64,000 bases of DNA from Brachypodium distachyon. Its lineage: Eukaryota > Streptophyta > Magnoliopsida > Poales > Poaceae. The stretch spans positions 24,543,001 to 24,607,000 of the forward strand of contig NC_016131.3 of assembly GCF_000005505.3 (NCBI RefSeq), read 5' to 3'. The notes under the pieces were generated by a model. The model had not been told where the DNA came from, did not search any database, and was given only the letters and a program-made list of their open reading frames with translations. Shown here one piece after another: positions 14,001 through 25,077 of this stretch. Position numbers and translations under genes: made by a program. The first letter of the stretch is position 1. Every line of letters begins with the position of its first letter.

Positions 14001-14262
14001 GAGTTTACATTCCAACATGTTTCGACTGTGTAGTTGATATGGGGCTCCTACATCTTCTGCTTTCCGCTGCAAAATTTTATCTTCTTCTGAGCTATCCCAC
14101 GAGGTTATGCAATATGTAAGGTTCTGGATCAATGCGATGTAATATTCTTTTGACCTTTGTATCTTGATATTACATCTTGAAACTGTGTGTGCTAGCGAGT
14201 CGATCCAGGGACTAGCACTGTAAGCACAGAGATCGAACCCTTGTAAGGGGGCGGTCGCTTCA
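11022..14262 (+). mobile_element. Solo LTR, TGTAACATCCC family, copy B (3241 bp)
   Basis: It starts TGTAACATCCC and ends GGTCGCTTCA, and is flanked by identical 5-bp repeats CTTCC (11017-11021 and 14263-14267). TG..CA ends with a 5-bp TSD and no internal repeat of its own ends indicate a solo LTR. A TATATAG box at 11739 precedes a GC-rich leader (11750-12220) with long but domain-free open frames. A G-box-like ACACGTGG follows at about 12270. GTAC is rare inside it, unlike the DNA on either side, which supports a later insertion into the Mutator-like region. Copies A (2683-5394) and C (46057-48539) are relatives. Confidence 0.9.
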
Positions 14263-14267
14263 CTTCC

Positions 14268-15540
14268 TCTCGACAGCGACGTAACCATATCCTAACCAAT
14301 TAACACGAAATTATAAACATTCATTCTGTTCAATAAGCTAACTAAATTGAAATGTACATCACGTATCACGTGTCCCTTCGCACGAGCTAGTACCTACATT
14401 GTTAATACATAAAATGTGCTACTTCCATATTAAGTTGTGGTATAGGTAACCCTAATAACCATTAAACTAAAATGTACTTGTCAAAAGGCATGCTATGACA
14501 ACTTTGACCCTAACCCAGTCAAGTGCATATGTATGGAAGCAAATAAAATACGAGGATAGTACAGTGCCTCTATATGGAAGGACAGAAAATATGACTGCAC
14601 ATATGTACTTCACTTATCAATTTGAACCAGGTTGTTTAAAAGTATGAACACATATGTACTGCACATATGGAGGAAAGAGGTAGAGGTGCTTGACGGAAAT
14701 AAATCAAATCGCTGAAAGTTAATGGTAGATCCCAAGCTAGTTTATACGTATGTGTTCAGTACATATCGTACCCATGGAAACACGAAATCAATTCGATCAA
14801 AAATCACGATAAATGGAAATCGCACCGGATGAAATCAGAATGGGGGATTGATGTACAGTACCCTCCGTCCTCAATCTGACCATGCACGCCGTCAATCCCT
14901 GGTATTGCGATGGCCGGAGCTCCAGCCGTGTTCTTCCAAAAGCTTCTCCGCCGCAAAATCTGCGAACCCCAACTACAGGAAGCAGCACGACGTAACCTTC
15001 TTCTAAGATGGAGGGTCTGGTTATTATAAAGCTCCGGTTGGTGGTCCCCACACCTAATTGTTTGTCTTAACGCAGAAATAACAAATAAAGAACCAAACCT
15101 GAACTAAACCATGTTGGATATAAGCAAACGTACCACATCACCCAGCTCAACACACATATTCATACTAATTATTCATTTTAAAAAACACATATAAACGGTG
15201 GTACACATAATCTGGAGTACCCATAGAATATTTGCAACAATCTACCCAAGTATGACGTGCTAAGCTGTACCAAGTACATATGTTTCAATCCTAGGTACAT
15301 ACATTGCTGACAAGAAATCCGCATACCATGTTACCATCAATCTAACCAGGTAGGACATACATATTTATGAAAAATTCAAAGCAGTTTACTAAGTACTTTA
15401 GATTGCAGTTCATAACACAGCAAACAGAAAGAGGTACGAGGGTACATATTTGTATATCAAGGTGCATGGAAGTACTACAGATTAATTCCAAGTACGTACT
15501 AAACACTAGAACAAACCACACCCCATCGCCACACAATACG
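14268..15540. other. GTAC-rich non-coding DNA of the Mutator-like region
   Basis: No gene is supported here. The sequence is AT-rich with frequent GTAC, especially at 15190-15500. A minus-strand frame at 14797-15051 has no recognisable domain. The stretch begins right after the TSD of solo LTR copy B and appears to continue the DNA left of 11017. Confidence 0.5.
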
Positions 15541-15795
15541 CTATTCCAACTTCCTCCTTTCGGCAGCTCCAACTTTGGTTGAACGTTCTGTGCTTGAACC
15601 ATCATCGGAGAGCTGTGTACCCTCCTCATCCTTCCCTTCGGTACATCTTTGGGGCTCATTCCCACTAGGTAACTTCATTCCATTATCTGCTACTTCTTCC
15701 TGCAGGTTCACAAAATTCGGTGCGTCCATATGACGAAGAGCATCTGCCTCAAATTCGTACTCCTGCAGATGAAAATAAATATCATGATTGCGCAC
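15541..15795 (-). CDS. Small acidic/serine-rich frame in the Mutator-like region
   Basis: The frame has an acidic central part (DEEGTQLSDDGSSTERSTK) and a basic C-terminus (AERRKLE). A further frame with serine-rich composition lies upstream on the same strand near 15960-16130 and may be an earlier exon. It sits downstream of the FAR1-type transposase on the same strand. I recognise no family. It may be a small accessory gene of the element or the 3' part of a longer one. Confidence 0.25.
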   Translation of the reverse strand: MRNHDIYFHLQEYEFEADALRHMDAPNFVNLQEEVADNGMKLPSGNEPQRCTEGKDEEGTQLSDDGSSTERSTKVGAAERRKLE

Positions 15796-16320
15796 AGATA
15801 AAATCGCAAGCTCTATGATGTGTATGGAAGCTTACAGAGTCTGATTCCTCCTCAAGGTCGGAATGAAATTCAATCTCGTTATCTGCAACGTCATGTAGTT
15901 CTTCCAAATCTCAAGCATATCCAGCTTCATCGTCTGAGTAAAGTTCTTCAGAAATCACCTACAAAATGAGACATTAAACTCCAATTCAAAAATGTACTTA
16001 CCTACTATTTGAACGCAAGGATGTACCTCTGAATGATCAGGACTACGTCCGTTCACCGAAGAAGATGAAGCAAGACTAAGAATTGATGATTCTGGAGAAG
16101 ACATCATAGGTGGTGACCGAGCCTTGCTTGTTCTTTTCTAAGGAGAAAAGATCAGCTGAGCGAGATGTGCTTATATAGGGATGTGCTTTCCATCCCATCT
16201 ATTTCGAAGTTACTAGCTGAGCATAGCCCTACCCTTTTCAAGTTCCCCCCAAAATAGGATATTTGAAATTTACTTACTGCACAGGGCCCACTCAACTAAG
16301 AATGTTCGGTTCTTACTTAT

Positions 16321-16740
16321 ATTTGTTCAACAAAGTACCGTACCAAACGGAGCTGTAATGCAGGTATACACTTCAACTTAATTCAACTTGCTATATTCGC
16401 ATCATTTTGCCTCGCCCGTACTTCAGGTACTTAAGGTCCTTTGTTTCTGCGGTACTTCTAATGGAGTACCCTAAGTACTTAGTTAGCACCGTACTAAGCA
16501 CTATGAAAATATGTACGGTACATTGCTGTACTTGTGTACACACATAAGTATGGTACCAGCTAGTAATAATCCTACGTACTGGAGGTGTACTGTCTTACAG
16601 GTGCATGACAACAACTACCATTAACATAAATTTATCATAATCAAGTCTGTTGCAACTTAAAATAGGTACATCAGAACAGATGTAATTGTTCATACAGAAA
16701 TCTCCCTGACATTAACAAGCATAGTACATGCATTAACCAA
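16321..16740. repeat. GTAC-dense island
   Basis: Counted by eye, GTAC occurs 17 times in these 420 bases, where about 1.6 would be expected at uniform composition. The occurrences are irregularly spaced and not part of a tandem repeat. The island lies between the acidic frame and the transposase pseudogene. Confidence 0.7.
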
Positions 16741-16829
16741 CAATTCCATAGGTAACATACATGAACCATATTGCAACACTTGATGCAGAATATCATGGTC
16801 TGATTAGAGTCCTAATAGAAACTCCACCA

Positions 16830-19450
16830 TCTGCACATCAACACTTGTACCACACACGTTCCTTCGATGACCTGCTACACCACATTTGCCACACTTTGGC
16901 TCCGTTCTCTTCCCTGGTACTTTATCTACGTTTGATTTACATGCTCCTCGGTTATGGCCACTCAGCTTGCAAATCGTGCAGAACTTGGTTCTCTTTCTCT
17001 TCAGCTCGTAACATGGTTTGTCTCTTGTGTTCGTTGGCCTTCCGGTCGATTACATACTGGTGCAATCACTCCCACATGAAGTTGCCCTGAATCAGCGGGT
17101 GCAGGACTAGGCAGTTCTGTTTGTGCAATAATCTCCTGTAAACTGCGTCCATCTGTGTGTTGGCACATCTCATTAAATTTATCCTTCCCATCACTCATAT
17201 ATTTTATCACCTGATGATAGCACTCAATATTCTTATCTCCAATGGTAGCAAGTTCTAGTGCTGCTACGTGCAGCGATGCGTGACGATACGACTGTGAACG
17301 TAAGGACCCTCTGTCCTTTTGTAGATGTGCCAAATGATGAGGAAGAACATCGCTTGCTTCTTTGGTCCATCGCTTAAGAATATGGGAATCAGGTACCTTG
17401 TCGATCCCAAGCCGCATCATAACCTTTCAAAGAGTAATAAAAGTTCAGAACACAGTAAATATCAACTTAATCAATCAAAACATTTTTCTTAAATCATACC
17501 CGTATAGCATGACAACACAGCATGCCCATATGCTCAGCAAGACCACACTCGCATTGATAGTGCCCTCCATCGTCACTTATAGTGATCTCGTAATGTACTT
17601 TAGACCACTTCTGTCTCCTCGACGCGTCGGAATGTACTGTCAGATACTTCTTATTGGGTACCACTTCAATGTAATTGTACGCAGCACTATCGAATATGTG
17701 ATCACTAAACATCTCGAGCATAGCACTTGTGTAAATTGTTGCTGCATGTTTCTCGATAGGCCATCCTGTTTTGAGAACAACACCACCCTGCAGAACAAGG
17801 AAAACATGTATTACACATAGTTCAATTGTATGATATGGTACTACTGGAATAGTACAATATAGTTTCGTACCATTCGAGTTCTTTGATTCTCAACATCTTC
17901 CTTTGAAATTCTATCGGCAATAAGTTTGTTGTACTATTTTACGAAAAAAATGCATTGGTACACATGGAGGTACATATCGTTTCAACATGTGATTTGCACT
18001 CTCACTACGCTGCGTGCTGGTCATTTTGGCACAAAAAACACCACTGAAATATGGTTTAGCCCAACGATGATGGCATTCATAAACTGGAGTTAGAAAATGG
18101 TGTTCCTTGAGGTCATATTTCTCAATAAGTTCTTCCGATGCAGACCCAAATTCAACAACAGTGATGCCATAATTGATCAGTTTATGAAACTCTGATTTAA
18201 AATTACTGTATTTGATGTAAACTGACCCAAGCTTCTCTTTCGCCATTTTTAGAACATGCCACTTGCACCATCTGTGAGTTGTGTTTGGGAAGACCCGTTC
18301 AATCGCAACTTCCATTGCTATACATTGATCTACCATAAGAAATAATCAAAATGGCGTACATATTAGGTACTTGCTATAACAAGTGTGATAAAAGATCAAG
18401 GAAAGCCGGTACATGTAAGGTACATACCTGTGAGTATAGTTCGAGGAGCTTTTCCACCCATCAATGATGTGAACTCGCGGAAAATCCATTCAAAACTTAT
18501 GAATGGTTTCTTGTCTCATCAGCACTCCACTAAATATGATACTCTGGAAATGATTGTTGACTCCAACAAAGAGTCCAAATGGCATCCCATACAAATTTGT
18601 TTTGTACGTTGTGTCAAAGGTTATAGCGTCTCCAAATTATCTATAATCCAACTTGCTCTTACCATTGACCCAAATCAATGTTCTAATTCTGCCATCCGAA
18701 TTGAGATCAGCTGTGTACACAAACGAAGGATCCTCATCTCTCATTTTTGTAAATAATTCCATTGTCTTCTGTACATCATCGTTAGCTTCTTCTTTCGACA
18801 ACTGCTTACAAAAATTCTCCAGGGATCGCTTGTTGAATGGTACGTCATCAGTTGAACCGAAGTATTTGCCAAGTATGATGTAAACCTTTGTGAGAGGTAC
18901 ATTGTTCTGTCGAAGGTTTCGAACTAACTCTCTTGTGTAACGATCTATATGCTTGTGAGATGGCCAACACAACTTCTCCCCAATGTTTCGAGATAACAGA
19001 TGATTATGTTCAAGCTTGCAATCCTTAATGTACCAACCATGGTCATCACTCCTCAAGAGTCTTATGAATGTTCCGCAGGCACATCTAATAGAGGATGTGT
19101 TTTTCTTCGTTGGAAATCCCTAAAATACATTCAAATTTACTAATAAGCATGAAGCAAAGATTCAACTACTTAAGTACATACTGACAGGAAAATTATTCCT
19201 TTCCAAGAAAATATGATATGTTACCTCACAACCATAGACAATGTTCTGCATTGTTCTGTATATGACATCCTTCCTTGGCCCAGATTTACTTTTGTAGTTG
19301 TGGCTCCTTCCGTAACGAATGCCAAAACCAATTTCCCAAGAATACAAATTGAAGTACTCGTAAGCCTCAGGCAAAGAGTTAAAGCATAGACCAATTTCAG
19401 GACATAAAATATTATCAATCGTCCTGTGCGCGAAACCTCTAAGTGAATTC
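16830..19450 (-). pseudogene. FAR1/FHY3-type MULE transposase, broken
   Basis: Read on the minus strand, the exons give a FAR1 DNA-binding domain (PEIGLCFNS to YGRSHNYKSKSG, 19390-19240), then CRCACGTF-like zinc residues and LEHNHLL. These are followed by the MULE transposase core (FGDAITFDTTYKTN, PFGLFVGVNNHFQS, then VFPNTTHRWCKWHVLK), a SWIM zinc finger (YQCECGLAEHMGMLCCHAIRV has one residue too many to quote in full; CECG and CCHAI near 17530 are the key parts), and two CCHC zinc knuckles (near 16980 and 16880). It is broken in several places: a TAA stop just before FGDAITFD (about 18635), a frameshift near 18510 before FEWIFREF, another near 17935, and a further one near 17010. It would have encoded the transposase that mobilised the region. 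Confidence 0.8.
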
Positions 19451-19479
19451 TCAAGAGCGCTAGCTCTGCCAGGTACCCA

Positions 19480-20800
19480 GGACGCGTTGAAGGGCCAATT
19501 TCAAACTTTTTCCTACGGTACCTGATCAAATTTTGAATTAGTATTGCAGTAATATAGAAGAAAGATGTAAACCAGAAAAATACAAACAGAGCAAATTAAC
19601 AAGTAAAAATGTGTTAACTGAAATCAAGGTACATCCGACTGTATGCTTTCACAAACTAAATAGGTACTCCATCACAACCTAAAGTTCTCAATCTTAATAT
19701 TGAGTACTCAATCCTAATATTAAGTACGCAATCAAAATATTGACATGTTCATAGTATTTGGTTCTCTACAAATTGCTGAGAACATTACATGGCAGTATTG
19801 ATTCAGTTAAAGTGCTACGAACACAATATGTACCAAATTAAATGTGAAGTAAATCATGTGCTGAATATTCGGAGATTCATGCCGTCCACATTTCTATTTG
19901 GTACATCATGTACATGTTCTCCATACTGGGCTACAGAATGTCTATAAAAGTACAATGTACTTATTACATTCCCCAGCTACTGACTAGATCAAATAGTGAG
20001 GCATCAGTACTAATATTAAGTTCCGAATCAAAAATAAAAATACTCAAACCCACAGTATGATTTCACAAAGTAAATAGATACTCCTATTGAGAACTCAATC
20101 ACATTGTTAACTACTCAATCATAGTGTATGGTTCAAATAAAAACATAGGTACAATAGCACTTCTGACCTGCATGAAGATGCAGAAACACCACTGTCATGC
20201 CCCAATCTCGCTCCACTCTTCGTAAGAACCTTCCATAAATGGTGGGGGATGAATTGCTCCATCTGTACCATTTGTTCGTTCGCCGACTATGTTGACGTTC
20301 AGTTCAGAGCAGCGCTACACTCTGAAGAAGATTCGCCCGGCGCTTCCATTAATCTGAAGAAAAATGATCTGTTCCAAAACATCACTATCGAAAGATACAA
20401 AGATGTTGATGAGGAGATGAGGTTTCCATACATGTACATGCTGTACCTTGGTCAGTGAACAAAAAGCTCTCATCTGGTGGGTTCTGGACTTTGTCGATTG
20501 GCAGGACGAACCAAAGGTACTGGTAAGAACTATGAAAACAGAAACTCAAATGGGCGCCGTACCAGGATCGTCGGTGCTTTTGGGAGGGAAGATGAACATG
20601 ACGAGATATTTCTTTCTTGCTACTCTCTCTGATGCGCGAAGTATGTCAGTCTCGGTCAGGGCAGGACTTTACGTGGGCCACCTAGTCTACTCGTGCTGTT
20701 CTGTCCACATGTCCTGACAACTATGAAGTGACATTTTAATTCAGAAAATCAATTGTGAACGTTTCTTGCAGGCATCTCAACAAGACATCGGACACACTTA
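19480..20800. other. AT-rich non-coding flank of the Mutator-like region
   Basis: No gene is supported. There are several runs of the type AGTACTCAATC near 19670-20110, and GTAC remains frequent up to about 20520. A plus-strand frame at 20249-20458 has no recognisable domain. Confidence 0.4.
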
Positions 20801-20942
20801 CCGTCTAGATCGCGTTATCGTTACGGTCTCCGCGTTACACACACATAACGCCCCACCGATCCAGAAAACCCACGCAAAGAAAACCGCAGGACACCGAGGG
20901 CGCGAGGATTCTGCTGCGCGTAGAGATTGTAGGAATTCGCCG

Positions 20943-20953
20943 TTTAATAAAGG
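20943..20953 (+). promoter_or_regulatory. Candidate TATA box of the transporter gene
   Basis: TTTAATAAAGG lies about 365 bp upstream of the ATG at 21316, in the short interval between the Mutator-like region and the gene. No other TATA-like sequence is closer in the GC-rich leader. This is a sequence resemblance only. Confidence 0.3.
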
Positions 20954-21315
20954 GACCTACTGTTTTTCTAAAAAAAACTCTTAACAAATCACGGTGAAAT
21001 TCGTAAACGCAGGAAACCGGTTCCAACGGTGGAGAGGAAAAGCCATCGCCTTCCGCCGTGGCCCTGTCTGTCCCCCGGTTCCAGCATCCTCGGTACCGGG
21101 GCCCGGCACGGCAGCAGCACCACAAGGAAGGCGCAAACCGCCGAATCGAAGCAGTCGGCAGGCATCTCTCGCCTTCCAGAAAGCTCCCCTCCTCCTCCTC
21201 CCGGCCCGTCTTCCATTCTCTCCTCCTCCGGCACACCCTCTCCGCCTCCCTGCCTCGCGCCCGCATTTCCTCCTCTCCGGCGGTCGTTGTAACACCAACA
21301 ACGCACGTCAGCGGA

Positions 21316-22015
21316 ATGCTCTGCCTCACGCCGTGCGCGCCGTGCCCCCACAGGCCAAACGCAAGGGCCGGCACCGGCGCCGGCGACAATGCGCACCGCG
21401 TAACGCTGTGCCGCCTTAGGACGCTAGGAGCGGTGGGGCGATTGCGGCTCGTCAAGTTCCAGAGCTGCGCGGCTGCGGCGCCGGCCCCTCCGGCGGGCCG
21501 GCCCGTAAAGCCGTTCCCACCGGTGCCTGCGCGGACGACGGCCGAGAGGTGGGGGTCTCTGCGGGAGATGCGACGGGTGTGGTGGGTGTGCGGGGTAGGG
21601 TACTGGGTGCAGGGGTTCCGCTGCTTCCCATGGCTGGCGCTGAACTTCCACCTCACGCGTGGGCTCGGGCTCAACCCCGCCGCCCTCCAGCTCGTGCAGA
21701 ACGCCGGTAACCTTCCTCTCGTCGCCAAGCCGCTCTTCGGGGTCCTCTCCGACGCTGTGTACATCGGCCGCGCACACCGCCTCCCCTACATCTCCATCGG
21801 AGGTGATTCATCCGCTCCTCTGCCCTTTATTACTACGATTACGAGCATGTGTTCTTTCTCATTTGTTGGACATTGCTGGTTGTAATTGTGCTCCATTTTG
21901 TATGTGAAATGGTGCCTTCTTGTGTCTATTTTTGCATTTCTTTCTGAAGGAACCCGAGTCAAGAAACGAATGTGATATTGAGTTCCTCTCGGCTTGAAAA
22001 GCTTATCTCAGAATA

Positions 22016-22075
<60 letters not shown>

Positions 22076-24463
22076 CTATTTGCGGGAAGTGTAAGACGTA
22101 TCAAGTCGTACAATATAAAAAAATTTAAGTAGAAAATACTGTTGCTGTGGAACATATGGCTATTTCCTCGTGTTCTCATTTTACATCGTAGTCTAATGGT
22201 TTTCTAGCAAATGTTTTTGGAAATATAAGGTTAAAATGAAAGAACAGCTATGTTGAATGCCGAGCTTATGAGCACAGTGAGAGTGACAACAGTTTCACAT
22301 ATCTGGCCAAGATAGGAAATACTTGTGGCATTGGAGTTCAACAATTACAGCCAGTCTCCAGTTTCACTGTATAGATGGATTGAATTTCTCTCTAGAGATT
22401 ACTAATTTCCTATTACAGTGTAATCTTAGCCAGCTGATTGATCTGTGACCAGCTGCTGTAGTTTATGCCACTTCTACTGGAGTAGTCAGCACCTGTTCTA
22501 GAGAATGATACGTTTTGGCAAGTGTGCCGAGTGTCTGGTGGATGCAACACTGCACTTTCGTGCCTGATGTATATTTTCCTCTTATTGTAGTCACACATTT
22601 TGAGCTTCGCCAAGTTGGTAAATCTCAGAGATTACCCTTATTCTGCTGGCACCTCATGTGTGATTTAGTCATACTGGTGGTCACACAATCTGCTCTTTGC
22701 CAAGTAGGAATTCCCATAGGGAACCCATATTCTATTCTATGGCAGTTGTGAGAACCTGCTGGATGGTGACATGGGGCCCATTAATCTCTGAAAGCTGCCT
22801 CTAACTTGGATTTACCTTGGATATTGCATCAAGGCTAAGCAACTCATTTGCTGTTAGTACACGATGACACCCCCCCCCCACCCCCCACCCCCACCACCCT
22901 TGCCGTATTGCCGTACTGTGATTGGGACAGACTCTTGGACTTTTCGTGATGTATGTCCTACTCCTAACTTAAGGAGGATAATCCAAACGAAATGATGCCA
23001 ACTTGTTAGTACAGTTTGTTTGCATTGTTTACACAATTTTTTTGGAACTTTCTACTCAACACTTTTGTTCTTTTTCGTTCTCTCCTATTCATGAAACCCT
23101 TGATCACCTGCTGATTTCAGCTCCTGTTTTTGCTTAATAAGAACTAACATATCATGAAACTATTAGGGTGGAAATTTAAAACCTGCTGCTGCATCAGTTC
23201 CCAACAAAAAGAGTAATGATCACATTTCCTTGTAAAGTGTTTATCTTTCTATGCTAACAATCTGGATTCACAAAATTATTTTTTATTTACAGTTGAAATT
23301 AGCGAAGTAGCCAAGTCTTAAAACTGAATGAGTTATTAAATTGATTTATTATAATGTTGGCTACTGTTGTGTACTTTTCAGTGTTGCTACAGCTTGTTGC
23401 TTGGGGAACACTTGCAATCATGCCAGTTACAGGTGACACATTTCCAACCCAAATGGTATGCATTCTCATTGGAAATCTGGGAGCATCTGTGACGGAAGTT
23501 GTAAGTGATGCCGTTGTCACGGAGTTCAGCCGAACACAGAAGACAGGTGTACTGCAATCTTATGCATTCATTGGTCTGGCAGCTGGATCCCTCCTAGGAA
23601 ACTTGTCGGGTGGGTACGTTCTGTTGAGAACACAGGAACCCAAGACTATGTTCACAGCATTCTCAATCCTCCTAGGCCTCCAACTGGCACTCTCTGTAAG
23701 CACAAAAGAGACACTCCCAAGCTCCCATGAAAATTCCAAAAATCTTATAAGAAGCTCTTTGGCAGCCAATTTTCGCAAGCAATTCTCAAACTTGTTGACA
23801 GCAATCCATGAGGAAAGGATATTTTACCCACTTGCATGGATCATGACATCGTTTGCTGTTGTGCCTATTCTCTCTGGAACTATGTTCTGCTTTCAAACGC
23901 AGTATCTGAAGCTTGATTCATCAATCATCGGTCTTTCAAAAGTCATGGGACAGGTCATGGTCCTATCTCTAACTGTTCTTTACAACCGCCATCTCAAAAG
24001 GATCCCTTTGAGGCAGCTTGTTAGTGGGGTTCAGATAATGTATGCTTTGGCAGTTCTTTCAGAATTGATACTAGTGAAACAGGTAAACCTTATGTTGGGG
24101 ATACCAAATGAGATATATGTGCTTTGTTTCTCAGCTCTTGCTGAAGCAATCGCTCAGTTCAAGGTACTGCCCTTCTCGGTTTTGTTGTCAAGCCTGTGCC
24201 CACCTGGTTGCGAAGGATCACTCTTCGCTTTCTTTACGTCTGGGTTGGTGTTCTCTGCAATACTAAGTGGCGTGTATGGTGTTGGATTGGCTACGCTGAT
24301 TGGGTTATCTGCTGGGGACTACTCGAAATTGCCTTTAGGTATTCTGCTCCAAACTTTGGCTGCATTGTTACCTTTAGGATGGATATCTCTTGTACCGGAA
24401 AACTGGACTGCCGATGATAAGGTTGTAAAGCAAGCATTGACATCCGACAGAGCTCAAACTTAA
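21316..24463 (+). CDS. Folate-biopterin transporter family protein, probably plastid-targeted
   Basis: Two exons, 21316-21802 and 23382-24463, join in phase 1 (AG|GTGATT donor, TTTTCAG acceptor) to give 522 aa. Homology starts at WWVCGVGYWVQGF and runs through FHLTRGLGLNPA, KPLFGVLSD, GDTFPTQM, SDAVVTEFSR, GSLLGNLSGG and LCPPGCEGSLFAFF, which are hallmarks of the FBT/BT1 branch of the major facilitator superfamily, with about 12 hydrophobic helices. The first in-frame ATG is at 21316; earlier starts in the frame would be GTG. Residues 1-85 are basic, Ala/Arg/Pro-rich and low in acidic residues, like a chloroplast transit peptide, and the length suits the plastid-type members known in Arabidopsis (FBT8/FBT9-like). 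FBT proteins carry folates or pterins across membranes; the substrate here is inferred, not shown. The 1.6-kb intron holds a TA microsatellite and a poly-C tract. No disruption was found. Confidence 0.88.
22018..22074. repeat. (TA)n microsatellite in the transporter intron
   Basis: An uninterrupted TA run of roughly 28 units lies in the single intron, about 215 bp after the donor site. Such runs change length readily and could serve as a marker. Confidence 0.95.
22867..22900. repeat. Poly-C low-complexity tract in the transporter intron
   Basis: Runs of C broken by single A residues extend over about 34 bases. This is a simple low-complexity tract with no coding potential. Confidence 0.9.
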
Positions 24464-24984
24464 TGATCTTCGTAGCTTATCACACTGCAGAGGAATTTCT
24501 CAGCCAGTCAACTCTATCCAATCAAATGTATAGCTATCCATATTCTTTTGTTTCTAATGTATAGTTCTCTCAACTACTGTACGTCATGCGGCTGAAATGC
24601 TTCTGGCTGAATACTTTTTCTTTGTTCCGCGACATGAAAACCAAAGAAATATGAAAGTAAGTCTCTGGACAGTCAACATTAATTAGTTTCAGGGCTTGAC
24701 TTTTCAACGAAGAGGCAATATTAACTGGGGTACTATCAGAGGTGGCGATGGGATCGGAGTAGAAAAATTACCCGTATTACAATGAATTTGGTCGAAGGAG
24801 AACCCTGTATTCTTTCAATTTCGACACTGTCGGGGAAAACTATGCAACAACTGATTCCAAATTATAACTTTAGATTTTTCCCATAAAAATACTTTAGATT
24901 TCTGTCTAAACATTTTAATTCATATTTGTACCTAACAAAATGGTTGAAGCATTCGTCTTTCAAAACAATATTGGAAACTGATTC

Positions 24985-25077
24985 CTCCCTCAGATCCATA
25001 AAAAGTGTCGCTCATTTTGTACTAAACTAGTACAACTTTTGTACTAATGGGCGACATTTTTTATGGATCGGAGAGAG
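24985..25077. mobile_element. Stowaway-type MITE (degenerate)
   Basis: The left end CTCCCTCAGATCCATAAAAA pairs with the right end, whose reverse complement reads CTCTCTCCGATCCATAAAAA. The middle is AT-rich and also palindromic. CTCCCTCCG-type termini are typical of grass Tc1/Mariner-derived Stowaway MITEs. The flanking TA dinucleotides have decayed. Confidence 0.75.

Larger units (their letters stand above)
6103..20821 (-). mobile_element. Large Mutator-like (MULE) region, composite and nested
   Basis: The region is defined by content. A FAR1-type transposase pseudogene (16830-19450, minus), plant-mobile-domain-like genes on both strands (7290-7783 and 9663-10715), and DNA with a very high GTAC frequency lie on both sides of two later LTR insertions. 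A 15-bp sequence at 6103-6117 (ACGATAACGCGATCT) recurs inverted at 20807-20821 and may mark the termini. I could not find the 9-bp TSD expected of Mutator elements, so the boundaries are tentative. The right edge lies about 500 bp upstream of the transporter start codon, so the element may have brought new DNA close to that promoter. Confidence 0.4.

Noticed and set aside
21058..21315. Upstream extension of the transporter reading frame
   Set aside because: The frame is open to 21058 but has no ATG before 21316, and plant translation rarely starts at GTG. The 522-residue protein already includes a transit-peptide-like leader.
20835..21764. 309-codon minus-strand frame opposite the first exon of the transporter gene
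   Set aside because: It lies antisense to a GC-rich coding exon with clear homology on the plus strand, and the translation has no recognisable domain. It is a composition shadow.
22018..22074. (TA)n run as a matrix-attachment or origin-like element
   Set aside because: A simple microsatellite in an intron explains it fully; there is no supporting structure around it.
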